Assembly: GCA_014218235.1 (NCBI GenBank)
Contig: CM024759.1
Coordinates: 76,343,079-76,407,078 of the forward strand
DNA: 64,000 bases
From: Colocasia esculenta
Lineage: Eukaryota; Streptophyta; Magnoliopsida; Alismatales; Araceae
Direction: 5' to 3'
Made by a program: the position numbers and the translations under genes. How positions within the stretch are numbered: the stretch's first letter is position 1; every line of letters begins with the position of its first letter. Of this stretch, positions 51,601 through 55,496 are shown piece by piece. The notes below the pieces were generated by a model that was not told the DNA's origin, did no database searches, and saw nothing but the letters and a program-made list of their open reading frames with translations.

Positions 51601-54511
51601 ACCTCATAAATAAAAATCTTTGTCTGTTTATTACAAACAGTCTGGCACGCCCGCGCATGGTCATATATGCACGCAAGAAAAGAAAAAGAAAGAAATATAC
51701 ATATGTACGTATGTATATATATTCTCCCCGCCCGCACGGGTGAGATCCAAAATTCCGCGTTACACAGCCCTATAAGAATAGAGGCACACCTAGTGTGGCA
51801 AAAAGGAGAGGCCAGGTGCCCTTAAAGCAGATCCACGAATGCACAACCAAAGGCCCTTTAGCCCCTGTAGTTTTATAATAAGATCCTGCAAAAAAAGTGA
51901 CTTGAAATTTTTCATGGACTTTTAGATATGGTGTTTCTGTTTTGTAAGATTTTAATGATTTCACAGAAAAAACAGATACTTTTCGAAAGGTGACGAAAAG
52001 CAGGGATATTATATCCTCTACTAGTTTGTAGGTATCCTTCGGTATTTATGTCTCATGGTTATATCTCACATAGCCTCTGAGGTAGAGCAGCAGCCAGCTA
52101 GTTGGATGGCCATTGGGAAGCACCTGAAGTATCTTAAAGAGCAACCTAAATTAGGGACAGCAGCATTCTAGTGTTAGTTGTGCACAGGGCCTGGAGGCTG
52201 GAACCACCTAAAGCACACAACTAAACTAGGGAGTCTTGCACAGTTGCACTAGCATATCTAACTTCCACATTAGTCAGATTAGTGGAAGTTGGCTTAAGCA
52301 TAAGCGACATGGAAAAGAACTTTCCTCCTGGCAATGTTTGAAATCTATGACAAATTTTGTAGGTACCCCAGTTCAAGAAGCAAAGAATGAACATGATGAC
52401 CATAATATTCTTGAAGTAGATAAAGAATGAACATCATCATCATCAGAGCCTCATCCCATTATTAGGGGTTGGCTACATGAATCTTTTTCCGCCAAAGATT
52501 TCTATCAAGTGCTATATTCGTGTTTAAACCTAAGAAGTTCAAGTCCTTCCTAATAACATCCCGCCATCTCATCTTAAGCCTTCCCTTAACTCTTTTATTG
52601 GCATCCACTAAAATTTGGTCACATCTTTTAATTGCGCCGAGTTTGGGCAACGGTACACGTGTCCAAAGACTCCAAACCACATAAGTCTATAATCTTGAGA
52701 CCAGACATTCGAAGATATTGATCAAAATGCTCCAAATAGGACCAAATTCAAAAAGATTCAATGAGCTACTAAGAGAAGTTTTTTTTCCAATACTAATTCT
52801 GCAGCAACTGGCTGAACAAAATGTAATAGCAAACAGGAAAGGGCATACTACTTACTGATAGATCACATGTAAGAGAAGAAACATTTTCTCCCTGAGGCTT
52901 TGGCACATTTTCAAGACAATGAACAACTTGCTGAAAGAGGCCCCTCAACGTTGTATCTAAATCAAGTGCCACCATGCCTGGAGTACCCAGTAAAAAACGT
53001 ATCCTTCCAGAAGATGATGACAAATAAGACAGTGCATATCCTCTTATCGCTGCATATAAGCAGAGAAAAAACATTGAGAAAATCATAACTAAAGAATTAC
53101 TTTATCTTTAATAAACCAATGAGTCAAGAAAAAATCTAGAAAGCTACAAATAAATTGAATTTTCTAGAAATTATTTCACACTTCACTTGAAGAGACTCAC
53201 AAACCATCAAAATATCAAATAACAATAATGCCACCAAAGTAGAAATCAAAACCACAAGGAGCAAAGCCAAGTGGTCTCTTCAGTAATGAATAAAGGAATT
53301 CTCTAATGAATCTTGTAGAAAGCAAATGGTCTTGCATTTTGCTTGAGGGAACTTACAACCAGATAACAGCAATACATCAAAAGTAGAAATAAAATAGTAA
53401 TAGGACTTCTTCGTTTAAATTAGAAATATAAGGTTGACATTTTTTTGGAAAAGAAGATGGTACCACTAGTATATAAGGTTGACAACTTGACATCTTAAAC
53501 CTGAGTTTACTGAAGGAAGGGAAAGAGGAAAATAGTGTGATTCTATTGGCAAAATTAAACATTCAACATCTGAATTTGAGGTAATATTTCAACTTTCAAA
53601 TAGGTTGTGCAAGGGTAAGATGAGGAGGAGGAGATTACGAGAGAATGACGAGGGAGGGGAACAAGAAGGGAGTGGGTTGTCAGAGAAGGGGCTGGTGAGG
53701 AGGTACAGATCAGTGCAAGGATGGGATTTTGGCCAGAAAAGCAGTGGCCTGAAGACCATTAAGAGATTTGCTTTTAAGACAAGATCTATCATCGAAGGAC
53801 GGGCCTAGGAGCAACGGTAAGGTTGCCCCCACATCACCTGGAGGTCACAGGTTTGAAACCGGAAACAGCCTCTCGAGTCTTGACTTGTCAGGTTAAGGCT
53901 GTGTACATTGTCCCTTCCCCAAACCCTGTGCTGGCAGTGACGGGAGCCTCGTGCACCAGCTACGCCCTTTACAAGATCTATCATTCAGAATCTCAGACTT
54001 AAAATAAGTTGTATACTAGAAATCATAATTGAGAATTACCTCAGCAAATTAGGCATAGCATCATGATCAAGAGTAGTTAAATACCTCCGTTGCCAGATAA
54101 CACAAGAATATGCCATGGCATGAACCATTGGAGGATTGATGAAGAATACCAAAAATGTAAACATGACTAACACAATGACTTCTGTATCCATATTGCTCAA
54201 GCCTAGCTAAGAACCTGCAATAACTCATTCTCACCTGAAATATATTTGCGTACCAAACAGCACAGTTTGTCCATTCCATGTAATAAGAAGCCAATAGTTG
54301 GATCTGTTGCACCCTGTAGTTGAAAGTGTCAATGTATGGCTGGAAGTGTGTACCAAACATCAAATATTTATACCTATACTTTGGTAATTCTGCAACTTAC
54401 AGTGTCAACAGGTACCATCCTTACAGCTTTGGATCTTGAAGATGATATCCCAACATGTTGAAAATACCAAACAATTTCAGATTGAGCAAAAGCCAATGCT
54501 GAGAACACCAT
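3182..54511 (-). CDS. NAP1: NAP1 (NCKAP1-like SCAR/WAVE complex subunit), internal part of gene
   Basis: Nine exons on the minus strand encode a continuous 362-codon internal part of NAP1 (GNARLED in Arabidopsis), a large helical subunit of the SCAR/WAVE complex that activates ARP2/3 actin nucleation at membranes. Order from 5': 54511-54401, 54313-54235, 53049-52856, 23886-23741, 21579-21498, 20708-20598, 3704-3579, 3490-3351, 3278-3182. All junctions are GT-AG and keep phase; no stop or frameshift is present. Recognisable stretches include HLEKATVSTGKEGLLSEGN, HCCAWLGVASSFP and LINILDSEGGFGS. Known plant NAP1 proteins are about 1,350-1,400 residues, so roughly a quarter of the protein is here; the N-terminal exons lie right of 54511 and the C-terminal ones left of 3182. 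Two introns are huge (28,969 and 16,893 bp) and filled with transposons, while three are under 90 bp. Identification rests on remembered family sequence. Confidence 0.93.
3351..3490 (-). CDS. NAP1: NAP1 exon 8 of window
   Basis: 140 bp between tgttttag and gtaagtg. Variable first half, then SVKSPKAGSSLLLPGHESYP and ENNDSVK, with the following Met codon split by the intron. This is the expected low-conservation linker followed by the ESYPENN motif. Confidence 0.93.
3579..3704 (-). CDS. NAP1: NAP1 exon 7 of window
   Basis: 42 codons between tacttcag and gtcttg. Includes VLYVESLIESIMGGLEGLIN and ILDSEGGFGS, a highly conserved NAP1 block. Confidence 0.95.
3781..3885 (-). CDS. candidate exon (e) of an unrecognised gene
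   Basis: Minus-strand open segment ending at donor gtagaa, only 76 bp upstream of NAP1 exon 7. It reads YGKHGLPEQVLLTGMLSIAR then HPLDSRKLYA and does not belong to NAP1, whose exon 6-exon 7 junction is already complete without it. An acceptor-like ataag gives a phase-0 start compatible with the segment at 4193-4329. The product family is not recognised. The 5' limit is uncertain by a few codons. Confidence 0.45.
4193..4329 (-). CDS. candidate exon (g) of an unrecognised gene
   Basis: Minus-strand open segment after acceptor-like ggtgag, reading STILPLLSFDKMSGISLSCL and then NGSSNVFAGSNALRA. It starts with two bases of a codon, which exactly completes the single base left by segment d (4606-4796). 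The 3' donor is not clear; the first candidate is gttgta. Product not recognised. Confidence 0.45.
4606..4796 (-). CDS. candidate exon (d) of an unrecognised gene
   Basis: 191-bp open segment on the minus strand between a good acceptor (cacgttgcag) and donor gtagac. Reads DSACKERIDIRVCGICIEYL, then CSGLRDSHLKEVMECLCQAA and AWDLGCERTGAALLTLSK. Cys-rich, helical-looking, free of stops for its whole length, and phase-compatible with the following segment. I do not recognise the family; a HEAT/ARM-like helical protein is only a guess. Confidence 0.5.
4797..5573. other. between candidate exons, nothing recognised
   Basis: No further open segment with splice-like ends is convincing. A plus-strand open frame at 4820-5103 has no protein-like features I recognise. 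Confidence 0.4.
5574..5745 (-). CDS. candidate exon (c) of an unrecognised gene
   Basis: Minus-strand open segment reading YPLFLYGDSTTGHLTAASEI then IAWLHLEESCQKKQ. Acceptor-like aaacaag precedes it; the 3' limit near 5574 is uncertain and no strong donor is obvious. It lies in the same NAP1 intron and orientation as segments d, g and e and could be an upstream exon of the same gene. Confidence 0.4.
5797..6070 (-). mobile_element. LINE 3' end fragment
   Basis: On the minus strand the last coding part of an L1-type LINE can be read (EEALAQFVWDRVKEW and following), then the standard tail (CACCTATACTTATACATTCT, TGTGGTGTAACTACCCACTT) and an A run at 5797-5804. Pseudogenic; the stretch to about 6390 may be more of the same element but is too degraded to call. 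Confidence 0.55.
6430..6931. mobile_element. hAT MITE containing a second hAT MITE
   Basis: Outer element starts CAAGGTTTGGCGCATC and ends GGCAAACCCCA, with the exact 8-bp duplication GTATATAT at 6422-6429 and 6932-6939. The inner element at 6494-6804 belongs to the same GAATCG-rich group. Confidence 0.85.
6494..6804. mobile_element. hAT MITE nested in a hAT MITE
   Basis: Ends CAAGGTTTGCCGGATC and CATGGTTTGGCGGATC (inverted); exact 8-bp duplication ATTCATAT at 6486-6493 and 6805-6812. Near-copy, in opposite orientation, of the element at 1016-1311. Confidence 0.92.
7667..8987. mobile_element. non-autonomous hAT element with internal foldback
   Basis: Ends CATGGATGGCAAAATCGG and, inverted, CATGGATGGCAAAGTCGG; flanks GAAATGGG and GATATGAG match at 6 of 8 positions, consistent with an old target duplication. 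Subterminal GATCGG/CCGATC repeats resemble the 4.8-kb hAT element at 58243-63047. Inserted in the LINE reverse transcriptase. Confidence 0.8.
7926..8753. repeat. foldback (long palindromic) element inside a hAT element
   Basis: Two arms of about 400 bp are inverted copies of each other around a centre near 8340. The right end is CATTTACTTAAATGATGCTC AGG. Homologous to the foldback at 40896-41726; the left end here is degenerate. No coding capacity. Confidence 0.8.
9197..9246 (-). mobile_element. 50-bp LINE-tail insertion within the LINE
   Basis: A T run followed by AAAGCGGGTTGTACCATG is the inverted standard LINE tail. It is flanked by the near-perfect 11-bp repeat TCTACCACCAG (9186-9196) / TCTACCACTAG (9247-9257), as expected of an extremely 5'-truncated LINE insertion. 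Confidence 0.65.
10230..10450 (+). repeat. tandem repeat of about 30-34 bp in U3
   Basis: Imperfect units built on CTATCACGATTAGACCATTG with variants (CATGATTGGGTCATTGAC, CACAATCGGACCATTGAA). At least four to five copies lie upstream of the TATA-like box of the LTR starting at 9849. Confidence 0.65.
11480..12847. other. LTR/internal sequence, nothing recognised
   Basis: No domain can be read on either strand. Contains runs with many TCGCG/GTCGC motifs (11690-12010 and 12540-12680) and ordinary promoter-like stretches; belongs to the element 9849-18228. Confidence 0.4.
13500..14597 (+). mobile_element. hAT deletion derivative keeping the transposase tail
   Basis: Starts CATGGTTGTAGGTTTCG, ends in CCTATCATTTG; duplication CTTCGAAG at 13492-13499 and 14598-14605. 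Subterminal regions are full of GTTTCG/CGAAAC repeats. At 14056-14258 the last transposase exon survives (GIQRGMNDLATSLFG, stop at 14256), matching the tail of the large hAT at about 62640 (GIQMGMHDLANSLFG). The rest of the transposase is lost, so it is non-autonomous. Confidence 0.85.
14662..14677 (+). promoter_or_regulatory. palindromic TATA box of the LTR
   Basis: CCCCTATTTATAGGGG, a perfect palindrome. The same box is at 31008-31025 (plus), 51004-51021 (minus), 17073-17088 (plus) and 56977-56994 (minus), always at the same relative place in the LTR. Confidence 0.6.
15960..16720 (+). repeat. minisatellite, unit about 100-115 bp
   Basis: Seven to eight imperfect units, each with TTGGGCAGAGT, then TAAGAAACATAT, ACACAAATTTGTGA and ATACGAATATGTTC. 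It is followed (16717-16850) by three copies of AGAGACTTGCTCGAT. Confidence 0.75.
17095..17320 (+). repeat. tandem array of palindromic units
   Basis: Units of about 45-50 bp whose two halves are inverted: CCAACCGATGGTGACCTCA, then TGAGGTCACCATCGGTTGG. Four units, the last decayed. Lies directly downstream of the TATA box at 17076. Confidence 0.85.
18234..19320 (+). pseudogene. L1-type LINE ORF2 relic, 3' part and tail
   Basis: Continuation of the LINE at 7025-9843: thumb/connection region with SARVILGDGQRTHDKWCGDL (about 18370-18430), the zinc-binding zf-RVT domain (VKALVWKISHDQLPTHNR near 18750; CGEEEEDLNHL read across a frameshift near 18850), then ATLWALWIERN near 19055. Ends with the standard LINE tail (CATTGTACATTCCGCATCTC, TGGTACCATCCACTTCTC and an A run at about 19313-19320). 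Stops and shifts throughout. Confidence 0.8.
19321..20597. other. NAP1 intron, nothing recognised
   Basis: Contains a (GA)n run near 20036-20050 and pyrimidine-rich stretches. Open frames on both strands here have no recognisable protein features. Confidence 0.5.
20598..20708 (-). CDS. NAP1: NAP1 exon 6 of window
   Basis: 37 codons between atatag and gtatgc. Reads VFRNTMFGPEGHPQHCCAWL then GVASSFPDCASAIFPEE. Joins in phase 0 to the exon at 3704, restoring the family order PEE followed by (x)NKIGRD. The intervening intron is 16,893 bp. Confidence 0.95.
21102..21329 (+). mobile_element. 5'-truncated LINE insertion
   Basis: 228 bp ending in CTTGTACATTCCATTTTC, TGGTGCTATTCACTTTC and an 11-A run, flanked by the exact 13-bp duplication AGTGGCATTCCTG (21089-21101 and 21330-21342). 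Confidence 0.85.
21498..21579 (-). CDS. NAP1: NAP1 exon 5 of window
   Basis: 82 bp between ttcacag and gtaagt. Completes the split Arg, then CVDELESQLSKHGSLKKLYF and YHNHLTA, nearly identical to other plant NAP1 proteins. Confidence 0.95.
21874..22090. mobile_element. hAT MITE, GTTTCG-type
   Basis: Ends CAAGGATGCAGTTTC and, inverted, CATGATTGGGTGTTTTG; duplication CACCAATC / CACCAACC (7 of 8). GGTTTC/GAAACC subterminal repeats link it to the element at 13500-14597. Confidence 0.65.
22208..22855. mobile_element. Mutator-like MITE with long terminal inverted repeats
   Basis: Terminal GGGAAAATTACATACATACC versus inverted GGGAAAATTACATTTATACC; the inverted similarity runs on through ATACCTCC and ATTAGATTGTATACCCCTC. 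Nine-base flanks ATTAATAAA (22199-22207) and ATTAATAAG (22856-22864) match at 8 of 9, as in Mutator-like elements. No transposase. A hAT MITE sits in its right arm. Confidence 0.8.
22597..22792. mobile_element. hAT MITE, GAATCG-rich family, nested
   Basis: Ends CATGGTTTGGCATGCCGG and, inverted, CAAGGTTCGACGCATCG; flanks GTTGGAAT and GTTGAAAT match at 7 of 8. Inside consists largely of GAATCGG repeats. Shorter than its relatives (196 bp) and lacks their AT core. Confidence 0.85.
23095..23273 (-). CDS. candidate exon (b), unrecognised
   Basis: 179-bp open segment on the minus strand with a consensus donor (gtgagt) and a weak acceptor (cccaaag). Reads LPDVFQELLEKNLLFNKVCE then MVSEKQRFLPSFSFRSLLGR and ISAALVGSLHPVLHLQLA. 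It looks like genuine helical protein but matches no family I know. It lies in the NAP1 intron between exons 4 and 5, same strand. Confidence 0.4.
23329..23505 (-). CDS. candidate exon (a), unrecognised
   Basis: 177-bp open segment (59 codons, phase 0) on the minus strand between an acceptor-like actag and donor gtaaga. Reads MEYLAVPDLLHNLLFPHEIV then DGVSVVEITKSFFGLLISGN. Its end phase does not fit a direct join to segment b, so either an end is misplaced or the two are not spliced together. Confidence 0.38.
23565..23660 (+). mobile_element. degenerate Au-type SINE 3' part
   Basis: Similar to the 3' half of the SINE at 53793-53972: CCGGTTAACCCTCC, then GATGGAAGCCTCATG and CTGCCCTTTG. No target duplication found. 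Confidence 0.35.
23741..23886 (-). CDS. NAP1: NAP1 exon 4 of window
   Basis: 146 bp between ctgtag and gtacct. Reads DFRRYWLSILMIVTSSRSS and on through YNWS, ending with two bases of the Arg codon completed by the next exon. Confidence 0.95.
24133..24550 (-). mobile_element. LINE 3' fragment with internal duplication
   Basis: T run followed by AATGGCGAATTGTATCACCG is an inverted LINE tail. Upstream (to the right) a minus-strand LINE-like frame repeats twice because a block of about 140 bp (24220-24359) is duplicated in tandem (24360-24499) with very few differences. Confidence 0.5.
24220..24499 (-). repeat. 140-bp direct tandem duplication
   Basis: Both units start CATCAACATAAATTTTTCTT and end with TTATCAAAGAT; the two copies are almost identical, so the duplication is younger than the host LINE fragment. 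Confidence 0.85.
24559..25013. mobile_element. hAT MITE (GCCTAGGCG type)
   Basis: Starts CACCGTTTTCAAGGCATC and, inverted, CATGGTTGTTAAGGTGAC; exact 8-bp duplication CCACATCA at 24551-24558 and 25014-25021. Subterminal GGCATCGCCTAGGTGATGCC repeats; contains a (TC)n run near 24658. Confidence 0.88.
25022..26109 (-). mobile_element. probable LTR fragment plus gypsy remnants
   Basis: On the minus strand, repeats of TGAGGTGGCA (25430-25560) are followed by CCCCTATAAAAAGTGGG near 25385, the same order (array, then TATA) as in the other LTRs here. Further right (25670-26109) the minus frame still reads as a continuation of the gag region. Ends not found. Confidence 0.4.
26110..30170 (-). pseudogene. 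Ty3/gypsy gag region with tandem duplication
   Basis: Read on the minus strand from 30170. The Retrotrans_gag domain lies at 28565-28068 (KLQKFDGQGLPNEHLAYYI, then LTSTAFQWYSRLRPNS, ERKVSLAKLCSLKQRKGE and IKRWRDFSMRFDNPP). Upstream is a segment with the gypsy-linker-like SVFNRLG (near 29330). Downstream, three gag tails each carry a knuckle of the form CxYHxxxGHxxExC: at about 27700-27660 (CLSHRMLGHSIENC), 26830-26790 (CLYHRMLGHSIENC) and 26240-26190 (CMYHQVAGHDLEDC). The repeat comes from a tandem duplication of about 855 bp. Frames shift and stops occur; no protease, RT or integrase follows, so the element is truncated. No LTR in the matching orientation is found beside it. Confidence 0.8.
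26251..27965 (-). repeat. tandem duplication of about 855 bp in gypsy gag
   Basis: Copies 26251-27103 and 27104-27965 align end to end: both run from GTAGGCAAG...CGCCAGAGTCCGATGG through ATACTCCTCAAG/ATGCTCCTCAAG and GACTGATCCCA/GATTGATCCCA to TCCTTATTTAACTTGTTTC / TCCTTATTTAGCTTGTTTC. Divergence is clearly visible, so the event is old. Confidence 0.8.
30261..31760 (+). mobile_element. LTR of the plant-mobile-domain element, plus copy
   Basis: Starts TGTGGAATGCGGAATTTT, ends TTCGGGTTCAACA; 1,500 bp. Contains GGCGTGCC with hairpin (30376-30404), the second block (30500-30575), the palindromic TATA (31008-31025), a G/C-rich array (31030-31335), the second TATA (31348-31355) and the end region. 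Inverted counterpart at 50183-51766. The left flank is CAGAC; no matching duplication was found on the right because the 3' LTR is missing. Confidence 0.88.
31014..31021 (+). promoter_or_regulatory. TATA box 1 of the LTR
   Basis: TATTTATA inside the near-palindrome CCCTCTATTTATAGGGG. A second box, CTATAAAG (31348-31355), lies beyond the G/C array; both positions are conserved in the inverted copy. Confidence 0.55.
31906..34015 (+). pseudogene. plant-mobile-domain (PMD)-like gene of the LTR element, plus copy
   Basis: Reads from MSTMPRSSSHREESSEASRR through a long, mostly open frame to a PMD-like region: YWRGTFVLLFGEEGLVRPEL, then LAPATLANIF and THYLSGWADLLLPELCQ, the arrangement seen in transposon-borne plant mobile domains. 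Stops interrupt it at 32368-32370, 33310-33312 and 33340-33342, the last two shared with the inverted copy. The similarity to the other copy ends at CFIPE (about 33975). PMD proteins are of uncertain biochemical function and occur in Mutator-like and gypsy elements. The assignment is from the overall pattern, not a search. Confidence 0.6.
34038..36103 (+). repeat. copia 5' LTR
   Basis: Begins TGTTTCGGAGTATGCC, ends CTGGGCAACA. Its last 550 bp match the 3' LTR remnant at 46060-46570. It includes three to four short repeats of CCCTTCRTGTTGAAGGAAGA (35640-35770) and, in the U3 part, the AACGATTT array. Confidence 0.9.
34260..34935 (+). repeat. interspersed AACGATT array in copia U3
   Basis: About 35 occurrences of a TAACGATTTG-like core (variants CAACGATTT, ATCGATTT, AACGACTTG) at irregular spacing of 10-30 bp, nearly all in the same orientation. 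Confidence 0.85.
36106..36117 (+). promoter_or_regulatory. copia primer-binding site
   Basis: TGATATCAGAGC two bases after the LTR end; one mismatch from TGGTATCAGAGC, the site complementary to the 3' end of initiator methionine tRNA used by most plant copia elements. Confidence 0.8.
36169..37880 (+). pseudogene. copia gag
   Basis: Starts MAAQGHSEDQSVNRPPLFNG with the usual N-terminal gag region (YTYWKTRMEYFLQ). A frameshift near 36450 moves to the frame with EMWEKLRIIYEGTDKVKETR. A stop follows at 36984-36986, then the first knuckle CYECKKPGHIKAEC (37033-37074), an acidic segment, a long Lys/Glu-rich coiled coil (37330-37610), another shift near 37630 and the second knuckle CSHCNKLGHSKISC (about 37815-37860). 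The product would be the capsid/nucleocapsid precursor; it cannot be made intact. Confidence 0.88.
40624..42071. mobile_element. non-autonomous hAT element in the copia RNase H region
   Basis: Ends CATGGAAGGAAGAATCGCC and, inverted, CATGGAAGGCAGGATCGG; exact 8-bp duplication GATGTTGT at 40616-40623 and 42072-42079. The first 180 bp and the last 300 bp match the 58243-63047 hAT, so it is an internal-deletion derivative that has a foldback in place of the transposase. Confidence 0.95.
40896..41726. repeat. foldback element inside the hAT element
   Basis: Starts CCTGAATATCATTTAAG, ends (inverted) CCTAAATACTATTTAAG; the two arms of about 400 bp are inverted copies. Flanked by TTA on both sides (40893-40895, 41727-41729). 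Homologous to 7926-8753. The 3-bp TTA duplication would fit a PIF/Harbinger-like or similar element; unproven. Confidence 0.8.
42560..45935 (+). pseudogene. env-like / plant transposon protein region of the copia element
   Basis: Downstream of RNase H, plus-strand frames read LTAEQQERFTQ (42940), KKMKWSKIATLSEV-like and YPDLVKAFYVCLKFEEDGSL (43100) with VKGTQIRITYELLESLFGV, typical of the putative plant transposon protein domain found 3' of pol in SIRE-type elements. It is followed by repeats of QGEQ/APIQGEQ, an acidic tract, and a Pro/Ser-rich tail (about 44650-45320) resembling a surface or linker region. Stops at 42966, 43448, 43501, 43676, 44066 and others. No convincing membrane anchor. 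The function of such regions is not established. Confidence 0.7.
46060..46570 (+). repeat. truncated copia 3' LTR
   Basis: Matches 35550-36103 of the 5' LTR, but about 1.5 kb of U3 is missing. Just before it an 85-bp spaced duplication (GTGCAAAAGAGTTATCTGG near 45965 / GTGCAGAAGGGTTATCTGG near 46045) ends exactly at the break. Confidence 0.9.
46571..47685 (+). pseudogene. 3' continuation of the PMD element beyond the copia insertion
   Basis: After the copia element the plus strand continues with a Lys/Arg-rich frame (RRRGTKGQTSRQAKRKAYVR, about 46690-46750). Intron-like stretches occur at about 47177-47229 (gtatga...ttaaacag) and 47367-47491 (gtgatt...ttgcag), followed by an acidic segment near 47560-47640. 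The sequence ends at 47685, where it meets the inverted copy. Frames are not continuous. Confidence 0.4.
47686..50182 (-). pseudogene. PMD-like gene, inverted copy
   Basis: On the minus strand from about 50035: MPRSSSHRGESSEASRRPEG and on, colinear with 31906-33980 and roughly nine residues in ten identical over long stretches. The PMD-like part here is better preserved (YWLGTFVLPFGEEGVVRPEL, LSPATLANIFHGLG). It shares the two stops of the plus copy (48338-48340, 48308-48310), has others of its own, and is split by a hAT MITE at 48646-48931. Similarity ends at CFIPE, where it abuts the end of the plus element (47685/47686). Confidence 0.62.
48646..48931. mobile_element. hAT MITE, GAATCG-rich family
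   Basis: Ends CATGGTTTGCCGAGTCGG and, inverted, CATGGTTTGTCATGGCGG; exact 8-bp duplication CTGCTCTC at 48638-48645 and 48932-48939. AT-only core. Present only in the inverted copy, so inserted after the two copies separated. Confidence 0.95.
50183..51766 (-). mobile_element. LTR of the PMD element, inverted copy
   Basis: On the minus strand starts TGTGTAACGCGGAATTTT at 51766 and ends GGTTCAACA at 50183 (1,584 bp). Same block order as 30261-31760, including GGCGTGCC with hairpin (51621-51653), palindromic TATA (51004-51021) and second TATA (50583-50590). Right flank GCCCT. Confidence 0.88.
50630..50950 (-). repeat. G/C-rich palindromic tandem repeats in the LTR
   Basis: Units with ACCCCCTGCGGGGGTGTCC and a 63-bp higher unit repeated twice almost perfectly (50693-50755, 50756-50818). 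It lies between the two TATA-like boxes; the plus copy has a related but shorter array at 31090-31335. Confidence 0.8.
51767..52432. other. NAP1 intron, nothing recognised
   Basis: AT-rich; no repeat ends or convincing open frames. Confidence 0.5.
52433..52680 (-). mobile_element. RTE-type LINE 3' fragment
   Basis: On the minus strand reads VKGRLKMRWRDVIRKDLNFL then DRNLWRKKIHVANP, the C-terminal signature of plant RTE LINEs. It is followed by the typical tail AGCCAACCCCTAATAATGGG and ends in (ATG)n/(CAT)n at 52433-52444. 5'-truncated. Confidence 0.8.
52856..53049 (-). CDS. NAP1: NAP1 exon 3 of window
   Basis: 194 bp between tatgcag and gtaagt; 64 codons after the split codon. Includes IRGYALSYLSSSSGRIRFLL, then GTPGMVALDLD and PKPQGENVS, all characteristic of NAP1. 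The next intron (23887-52855) is 28,969 bp. Confidence 0.94.
53050..53780. other. NAP1 intron, nothing recognised
   Basis: No exon or repeat with defined ends; some AT-rich low-complexity DNA. Confidence 0.5.
53793..53972 (+). mobile_element. Au-type SINE
   Basis: tRNA-derived head with GCAACGGTAAGGTTGC and box-B-like GGTCACAGGTTTGAAAC, body with GGTTAAGGCTGTGTACATTG and CCTTCCCCAAACCCTG, and 3' end GGGAGCCTCGTGCACCAGCT followed by ACGCCCTTTA. Exact 12-bp duplication AAGATCTATCAT at 53781-53792 and 53973-53984. About 180 bp, the usual Au SINE size. Confidence 0.92.
54235..54313 (-). CDS. NAP1: NAP1 exon 2 of window
   Basis: 79 bp after acceptor ctacag; reads DPTIGFLLHGMDKLCCLVRK. A second possible acceptor lies 10 bp downstream; the one chosen restores the length expected between VPVD and DPTIGF. 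Ends with one base of a split Ala codon before gtgaga. Confidence 0.88.
54401..54511 (-). CDS. NAP1: NAP1 exon 1 of window
   Basis: 37 codons between acceptor atgcag and donor gtaagt. Reads MVFSALAFAQSEIVWYFQHV followed by the serine-rich stretch and VPVDT, as in plant NAP1. Ends in phase 0. Confidence 0.92.
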
Positions 54512-55253
54512 CTGCATTGAACATGAAGACTATTATACTTCACTGACGAAACATGTAGGTGACCTGTTATGTGGGCACAATCTGCATGAAACTTGAAAAC
54601 TAGATAATGTACTTCATAACAAAATATATGGACAATCTGTAATATCGACGCAGCACCAGGGAACATGAGCATTATAATGTAGTACATAGAATTAAGATGC
54701 ACAGCATCTCTTAAGTAGACCAAATTGCATCGCAAGAAATTATTTATTAAACCATCAATTTGTGAAGCAAAAACTTCAGACTTTGTAGGGAAACTCTGGA
54801 ACAGGCTGTTCTAGAACAATCCTGCGTCTGAGGATTGGACCTCAACAAGTGGCTGGTTCCAGGACCAGCCTCAGTTACATGACACTTTGAACACAGAGAA
54901 GGCTGCTGCACTGCTGAAGAATGGAGAAGTTAGGTACAGTGATAAGAATCAGAGGCTAAGAACTATCACATTTAACTTACAGTACAAGAGATTAACCAAA
55001 AGGAGGAAAGGTAGTTCATTGCAGGAGTGTTACTGCTATAGAGCCAGAGGAGATTTTTCATCCATTTTTTAGAAGTTATAGCCTTAGAGGGGAGGTGGAG
55101 GACAAGAGATCAAGGATTGCAAAGAAGATGTGGAAGAGTGTAGCACTCACGAACTGTGGTAAGAATACAAATGGTGAAAAGGCACCGGACTAAGGGTCGA
55201 CCAGGTTGGTGTATTGAAGATCCATGGAAATGTTTGTCTCCAGCTGATACATG
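54512..55253. other. NAP1 intron, next upstream exon not found
   Basis: The expected preceding exon (ending ...LLAPNIQ) is not visible here or further right, so it lies beyond the window or is too short to recognise. Confidence 0.4.
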
Positions 55254-55488
55254 CATGGATTGTGGAATCAGCTGATCCGGATCAGAATCGGCCATAGCCA
55301 ATCCGATGCTGCTCCAAACGAGCCGATCCGGATCTCCTCATGCCATATCCAGTAAACCCATGTAATTAAACAAAATCCTGGTCAATCCCTCCCCAATCCA
55401 TTTCCCCAATCCTGGCAGATGTGATCCGATTCCAAATCGGGATCTGGGGGGTCCGATCCCAGACCCTGATCCGATCCGGAATTCCTTG
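55254..55488. mobile_element. hAT MITE, GATCCG-type
   Basis: Starts CATGGATTGTGGAATCAG and ends CCGGAATTCCTTG; flanks GATACATG and GATACACG match at 7 of 8. Subterminal GATCCG/CGGATC repeats on both sides. Confidence 0.75.
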
Positions 55489-55496
55489 GATACACG

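Noticed and set aside
30261..51766. Whole 30.3-51.8 kb segment as one giant DNA transposon with terminal inverted repeats
   Set aside because: The same terminal unit occurs elsewhere as solo LTRs with 5-bp duplications (12848-17722, 56342-57872), so the ends are LTRs; flanks CAGAC and GCCCT do not match.
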